Below are positions 5,063 to 8,554 of a stretch of 8,554 bases of DNA, one piece after another. The stretch is taken from positions 2,060 through 10,613 of the forward strand of contig CAJOFI010000040.1 of NCBI GenBank assembly GCA_905233595.1, written 5' to 3'. Source of the stretch: an uncultured Oscillospiraceae bacterium. GTDB lineage: Bacteria > Bacillota > Clostridia > Oscillospirales > Oscillospiraceae. Within the stretch, counting starts at the first letter, position 1. Each line of letters opens with the position of its first letter. The position numbers and the translations under genes are program-made. Below the pieces are notes generated by a model. That model ran no database searches. It was given only the letters and a program-made list of their open reading frames with translations, and was not told where the DNA came from.

Positions 5063-7252
5063 ATGAAGATCATCAAGGGAATCAGGATCGGCGGCCTCCA
5101 GCAGAAAATTTTCAATTTGCTTCTGATTTTCATGGCGGCGATCATCGCGGTGTATTCTGCGGTGTCCATCGTGCATCAGAAGCTCCTGGCCGAGGTAGTG
5201 CAGGAGGCGAGCGCCAGGCAGCAGGCTTCGATCTCCGCGGTGTCCGAGCAGACGATGGACGCGGTGCTCAACAGCTCCATGTCCCGCACGACGGCGCTGC
5301 AGGCCTATATCGCGAACGATCTCTTTGCCGACGTGGAGACGGACGTGCTGACCCTGCAGGCCTTCGCCACCGAGCTTTTTGAACACGCGGACGCCTTTTC
5401 CGCGCGCGAAGTCCCGCCCCCGTCGCTTGAAAACGACGGGAAAAGCGCGGTCATGCTGATCCACGAAGAGGGCGCCGACCCCGAGCATTCCGAAATGCTT
5501 GGGCTTGTGGGCAATATGAGCGAGATCATGCTGGCCATGTATGAGGCAAACGACAAGCTCGCAAGCGTCTTCGTCGGCACGGCGGACGGCAATATGGTGC
5601 TGGTAAATACCCGCTCGGGCATCTACGTCGCGGAGGACGGCTCAGCCCTGCCCCTTGCGATCACGCATCGCCCCTGGTACACCCAGGCGGAAAAGGCCGG
5701 CGGTCTGATCTTCACCGGCGTGGAGCTCGACGCCTATACCGACACGCCGATGCTCGAGTGCGCGGCTCCGGTCTACTCTGACGGCGAGCTGGTCGCGGTC
5801 GTGAGCGCGGATCTGTATCTGGACTCCATCAGCGACTACGTGCGTGATACCTCTTCGGACGGCGGCTTCCTCTGCGTGCTCAACCAGAACGGGCAGGTGC
5901 TCTTCTCTCCGGCGGAAGAGGGCGTCTTCAAGGTGGAGCTCTCGTCAGACGCGCCCGATCTCCGGCAGAGCGAGAACCGAGCCCTTGCGCAGTTCGTGAC
6001 CCAGGCGCTCAGGCAGAGGACTTCGCTGACCCTCCTTGAGATCGAGGGGAAGGAGTACTATCTCTGCGGCGCGCCGATGGAGACTTTGGGCTGGACGGTG
6101 CTCTCCGTCCTCGACCAGGAGATCACGCATCAGCCGACCGACAATATGCTCGCGCGCTACGAGGAGATCAACGAGAGGGCGCTGGCCTCCTACGCGGAGG
6201 GCACCCGCCGTTCGCAGCAGACGCTGATCCTCCTAACGCTTCTGATCGTGGTGCTCGGCATCGTCGGGGCGGTGACGGCGGGCAAGCGGATCGTAAAGCC
6301 CCTTGAAAACCTCACGAAGCGCATCAACACCCAGGGCAGAGGCGGCTCGGACTTCACGATGGACGACAGCTTCCGCACCAATGACGAGATCGAGGTGCTG
6401 GCGGAATCCTTCGCGGATCTGACACGCCGCACGCAGAGCTATATCTCGGAGATCATCACGATCACCGCCGAGAAAAAGCGCATCGGCACCGAGCTTGCGC
6501 TTGCGACGCGTATCCAGGCGGATATGCTGCCGAACATCTTCCCGGCATTTCCCGAACGCCCGGATTTCGACGTGTATGCGTCCATGAGTCCCGCCAAGGA
6601 GGTCGGCGGCGATTTCTACGATTTCTTCCTCATCGACGATACGCATCTCGGCCTCGTGATGGCGGACGTCTCCGGCAAGGGCGTGCCGGCGGCGCTCTTT
6701 ATGATGATCTCCAAGATCCTCGTACAGAACTACGCCATGACCGGGCGTTCCCCCGCCGAGGTGCTGCGCAAGGTCAACGATCAGATCTGCCAGAATAACC
6801 GCGAGGAGATGTTCGTCACGGTCTGGCTCGGCATTCTCGATACTACTACCGGCAAGATCACAGCGGCAAACGCGGGGCATGAGTACCCGGCCGTGATGCT
6901 CAAAGACGGCAAATTTGAGCTTGTCAAGGACAGGCACGGCTTTGTCATCGGCGGCATGGAGGGCATGCGCTATAAGGAATACGAGCTGCAGCTCACGCCC
7001 GGCTCCCGTCTCTTTCTCTACACCGACGGCGTACCGGAGGCGACGAACGAGGACAACGAGCTCTTCGGCACGGATCGTATGCTCGAAGCGCTCAACCGCA
7101 TGCCGGACGCTTCGCCGGAGCGAATTCTCAGGAACGTTCGCGCTGCGGTGGATGCGTTCGTGAAGGACGCCGAGCAGTTTGACGATCTGACGATGCTGTG
7201 CGTTGAGTATATTGGAAAAGCAGAGGCTGAGAAGCAAATCCCCCGTGCGTGA
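5063..7252 (+). CDS. Membrane dCache-HAMP-PP2C (SpoIIE-type) phosphatase
   Basis: This 729-residue sensor phosphatase has, in order, a transmembrane helix (about 16-37), a large extracellular dCache-type sensor (about 45-365, including HRPWYTQAEKAGG around Trp205 and CAAPVYSDGELVAVVSADL around 230-249), a second helix (387-406), a HAMP domain (407-460), a coiled linker (about 465-490) and a SpoIIE-type PP2C domain (about 498-722). Metal-binding aspartates are visible: Asp517/Asp520 in GGDFYD, Asp535 in ADVSGKG, Asp655 in YTDGV and Asp707/Asp708 in FDDLT, so the enzyme should be active. The family dephosphorylates STAS antagonists; the natural substrate is the protein encoded at 2101-2400. The extracellular domain probably binds a small ligand and signals through HAMP. 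The start ATG has only a modest AGAGGA at 5047-5052. The gene lies 42 nt after the MATE-GHKL gene. Confidence 0.93.
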   Translation: MKIIKGIRIGGLQQKIFNLLLIFMAAIIAVYSAVSIVHQKLLAEVVQEASARQQASISAVSEQTMDAVLNSSMSRTTALQAYIANDLFADVETDVLTLQAFATELFEHADAFSAREVPPPSLENDGKSAVMLIHEEGADPEHSEMLGLVGNMSEIMLAMYEANDKLASVFVGTADGNMVLVNTRSGIYVAEDGSALPLAITHRPWYTQAEKAGGLIFTGVELDAYTDTPMLECAAPVYSDGELVAVVSADLYLDSISDYVRDTSSDGGFLCVLNQNGQVLFSPAEEGVFKVELSSDAPDLRQSENRALAQFVTQALRQRTSLTLLEIEGKEYYLCGAPMETLGWTVLSVLDQEITHQPTDNMLARYEEINERALASYAEGTRRSQQTLILLTLLIVVLGIVGAVTAGKRIVKPLENLTKRINTQGRGGSDFTMDDSFRTNDEIEVLAESFADLTRRTQSYISEIITITAEKKRIGTELALATRIQADMLPNIFPAFPERPDFDVYASMSPAKEVGGDFYDFFLIDDTHLGLVMADVSGKGVPAALFMMISKILVQNYAMTGRSPAEVLRKVNDQICQNNREEMFVTVWLGILDTTTGKITAANAGHEYPAVMLKDGKFELVKDRHGFVIGGMEGMRYKEYELQLTPGSRLFLYTDGVPEATNEDNELFGTDRMLEALNRMPDASPERILRNVRAAVDAFVKDAEQFDDLTMLCVEYIGKAEAEKQIPRA

Positions 7253-7253
7253 A

Positions 7254-7263
7254 AAGGAAGGAG
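7254..7263 (+). promoter_or_regulatory. Ribosome binding site of the stand-alone kinase
   Basis: AAGGAAGGAG lies 11 nt before the ATG at 7275. It supports that start over any start upstream in the same frame, which would overlap the phosphatase coding region by up to about 50 nt. Confidence 0.65.
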
Positions 7264-7274
7264 AAGCTTGGCAC

Positions 7275-7688
7275 ATGAGGAAATATGAGCTGAACTTGGA
7301 CGCGACATTGGAGAATCTGACGCAGGTCATGGCGTTTATTGAGGAGCATCTGGAGGAAGAGGACTGCCCGATGAGGGCTCAGATGCAGATCACGGTGTCC
7401 GCCGAGGAGATCTACGTGAACATCGCGCACTATGCATACAAGGAGGGGACGGGTAAGGCCACGGTGCGCCTGGAGCTTGTGGATCAGCCGCGCGCCATGA
7501 GCCTGACATTCATTGACAGCGGCATTCCCTTCGACCCCCTGGCAAAGCCCGACCCGGACGTGACCCTCTCCGCGGAGGAGCGCAACATCGGCGGCCTCGG
7601 CATCTATATGACCAAGAAGGCCATGGACGACGTGCGCTATACCTATCAGGACGGGCAGAATATTCTGACGCTCTACAAACGATTTTAA
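7275..7688 (+). CDS. RsbW/SpoIIAB-type anti-sigma-factor serine kinase
   Basis: This 137-residue protein is a single GHKL (HATPase_c_2) domain, the usual length for RsbW/SpoIIAB anti-sigma factors. The ATP site looks intact: N-box SAEEIYVNIAHYAY with Glu45 and Asn49, G1 motif DSGIPFDP with Asp81 and Gly83, and G2 motif NIGGLGIYM with Gly106, Gly107 and Gly109. Family members bind a sigma factor or other target, and phosphorylate a STAS antagonist when it displaces that target. The start ATG at 7275 follows AAGGAAGGAG and lies 22 nt after the PP2C stop, so co-transcription is likely. The obvious substrate is the STAS protein at 2101-2400. No sigma factor is encoded in the window, so its held partner is unknown. 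It is clearly different from the kinase-like domain fused to the MATE protein, which has a changed G1 motif. Confidence 0.93.
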   Translation: MRKYELNLDATLENLTQVMAFIEEHLEEEDCPMRAQMQITVSAEEIYVNIAHYAYKEGTGKATVRLELVDQPRAMSLTFIDSGIPFDPLAKPDPDVTLSAEERNIGGLGIYMTKKAMDDVRYTYQDGQNILTLYKRF

Positions 7689-7706
7689 GCAAGAAAGGGA
7701 GAAACC

Positions 7707-8554
7707 ATGAAAAAGCTGATTTCTGTACTGCTTACGGCGGTGCTGCTTCTTGGCGCGCTCGGCTGCGGCGCAGCCTTCGCGCAGGAGCCCTTATCCCCGG
7801 ATGGCAGCGTGATTTTTGAAAAGGACGGTCTGAAGGTGACGACCGCCGGACTGGATCAGGACCCGACCATGGAGGAGCCTGCCCCCATCATCTGGGTGGA
7901 GATCGAGAACAACGGCGCCGAGGACGCCTATCTCGGCGTCGCCGAGGGCGTTGTCAACGGCTATATGGCCGAGGTGTTGCTGATCGACTTCTATGAGGAA
8001 GACGGGGCGTACTACGGCGGTAACTACGACTTCCAGATCACGCTTCCTGCCGGTGAGAGCGGAAGGTACGCGCTGGGCTATTACAAAAACGCCGTTCCCG
8101 GCGTAAAAATGGACACGCTTGGGGAGATGCGCTTCTGCTTCACGCTGGCGGAGGATGAATACACCTGGCCCGATTATCACTCCGAGCCGGTGAGCATTTC
8201 AACAGGGGAAACGGTGGAAGCGCCGGAGCTTGCAAGCCTCGGGACGGTTGTGATCGACAACGAAAAGCTCTGCCTTGTCCTCGGCGAACAGGACTATGAC
8301 GACTGGTTCGGCCCCGAGATCTACTACTACGTAGAAAACAGGACGGATCGTTATATCGGCCTGACGGCAGAAACTGCCGAGGCGGACGGCGTATTCTGCG
8401 ATTATCTCTACGCGATTACCGCCGTGGCGCCAGGAAAGCGCGCCGCCTCGACGATTAGCTTTGACGGCGAGGTGAGAGAGCTCAAGGGCATTGAGGATCT
8501 GACGCTCAACTATATCCTCGCCGAGGCTGACACGCGCGAAGACCTCAGCTTCTA
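7707..8554 (+). CDS. Secreted protein with a duplicated extracellular domain (partial)
   Basis: The frame is open from the ATG at 7707 to the window end, giving at least 282 residues; the C-terminus lies outside. GGGAG (7697-7701) with a 5-nt spacer is a strong ribosome site, and the gene starts 18 nt after the kinase stop. Residues 1-25 are a Sec signal peptide: two lysines, a hydrophobic core, then CGAAFA before Gln26. Cys20 in ALGC is a poor lipobox, so signal peptidase I cleavage is more likely than a lipoprotein. The mature part is acidic and rich in Tyr. Residues about 35-149 and 181-273 look like two copies of one beta-rich domain: compare WVEIENNGAEDAYLGV with YYVENRTDRYIGL, and the ends FTLAE and YILAE. 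I do not recognise the family; DUF4352-like immunoglobulin-type folds are a possible relative. Its position suggests an extracellular partner or target of the signalling cluster. Confidence 0.8.
   Translation, partial: MKKLISVLLTAVLLLGALGCGAAFAQEPLSPDGSVIFEKDGLKVTTAGLDQDPTMEEPAPIIWVEIENNGAEDAYLGVAEGVVNGYMAEVLLIDFYEEDGAYYGGNYDFQITLPAGESGRYALGYYKNAVPGVKMDTLGEMRFCFTLAEDEYTWPDYHSEPVSISTGETVEAPELASLGTVVIDNEKLCLVLGEQDYDDWFGPEIYYYVENRTDRYIGLTAETAEADGVFCDYLYAITAVAPGKRAASTISFDGEVRELKGIEDLTLNYILAEADTREDLSF

Noticed and set aside
5056..5064. TGATAGAAT, identical to the extended -10 of the STAS promoter, just before the phosphatase gene
   Set aside because: It overlaps the ATG at 5063, so a transcript from it would lack the start codon, and no -35 is visible.
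4391..5488. A 365-codon open frame on the minus strand across the MATE-GHKL and phosphatase genes
   Set aside because: It is rich in His, Arg and Val without domain character and lies opposite well-supported GHKL and dCache coding sequence.
6233..7330. A 365-codon open frame on the minus strand opposite the PP2C domain
   Set aside because: The plus strand has all PP2C motifs; the antisense frame is explained by codon bias.

Overview
The window is about 60% GC and densely coded, with short gaps, a 4-nt gene overlap and strong purine-rich Shine-Dalgarno sites. Extended -10 promoters, an XRE-S24 repressor and SpoIIE/SpoIIAA/SpoIIAB-type signalling proteins all point to a high-GC anaerobic Firmicute (Clostridia, probably an Oscillospirales- or Lachnospirales-like gut lineage). 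This placement rests on gene content and composition only. No RNA gene, CRISPR array, insertion sequence or clear intrinsic terminator was found, and no gene-free stretch exceeds 300 bases.

Left block (19-1978). A leftward XRE/LexA-like repressor with a plausible self-cleavage site and Ser/Lys dyad is divergent from a rightward patatin-like phospholipase. The 166-nt spacer carries two face-to-face extended -10 promoters that share an identical 12-bp core, TGTGTTATGATA.

Right block (about 1995 to beyond 8554). A good sigma-70-type promoter precedes a tightly packed rightward cluster: (1) a STAS anti-sigma-factor antagonist, (2) an HD-domain phosphohydrolase-like protein, (3) a MATE transporter whose C-terminus continues, after a frame break, into a GHKL/RsbW-type ATPase domain, (4) a membrane dCache-HAMP-PP2C(SpoIIE) phosphatase, (5) a stand-alone RsbW/SpoIIAB-type kinase with an intact ATP site, and (6) a secreted protein with a duplicated domain that runs off the window end. 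Items 1, 4 and 5 are the antagonist, phosphatase and kinase of a partner-switching circuit. The inferred flow is: an extracellular ligand acts on the dCache domain, the PP2C domain dephosphorylates STAS, and STAS engages a kinase domain. No sigma factor is encoded in the window.

The most interesting point is the MATE-GHKL fusion inside this circuit. It raises the possibility that the switch acts directly on a membrane transporter as well as, or instead of, on a sigma factor. In this copy the fusion gene is broken near 4425-4440. The reading frame changes by one and about 25 residues of normal MATE sequence (the loop and start of the penultimate helix) seem to be missing. This suggests a deletion of 3n+1 bases, or an assembly error, rather than a simple one-base slip.
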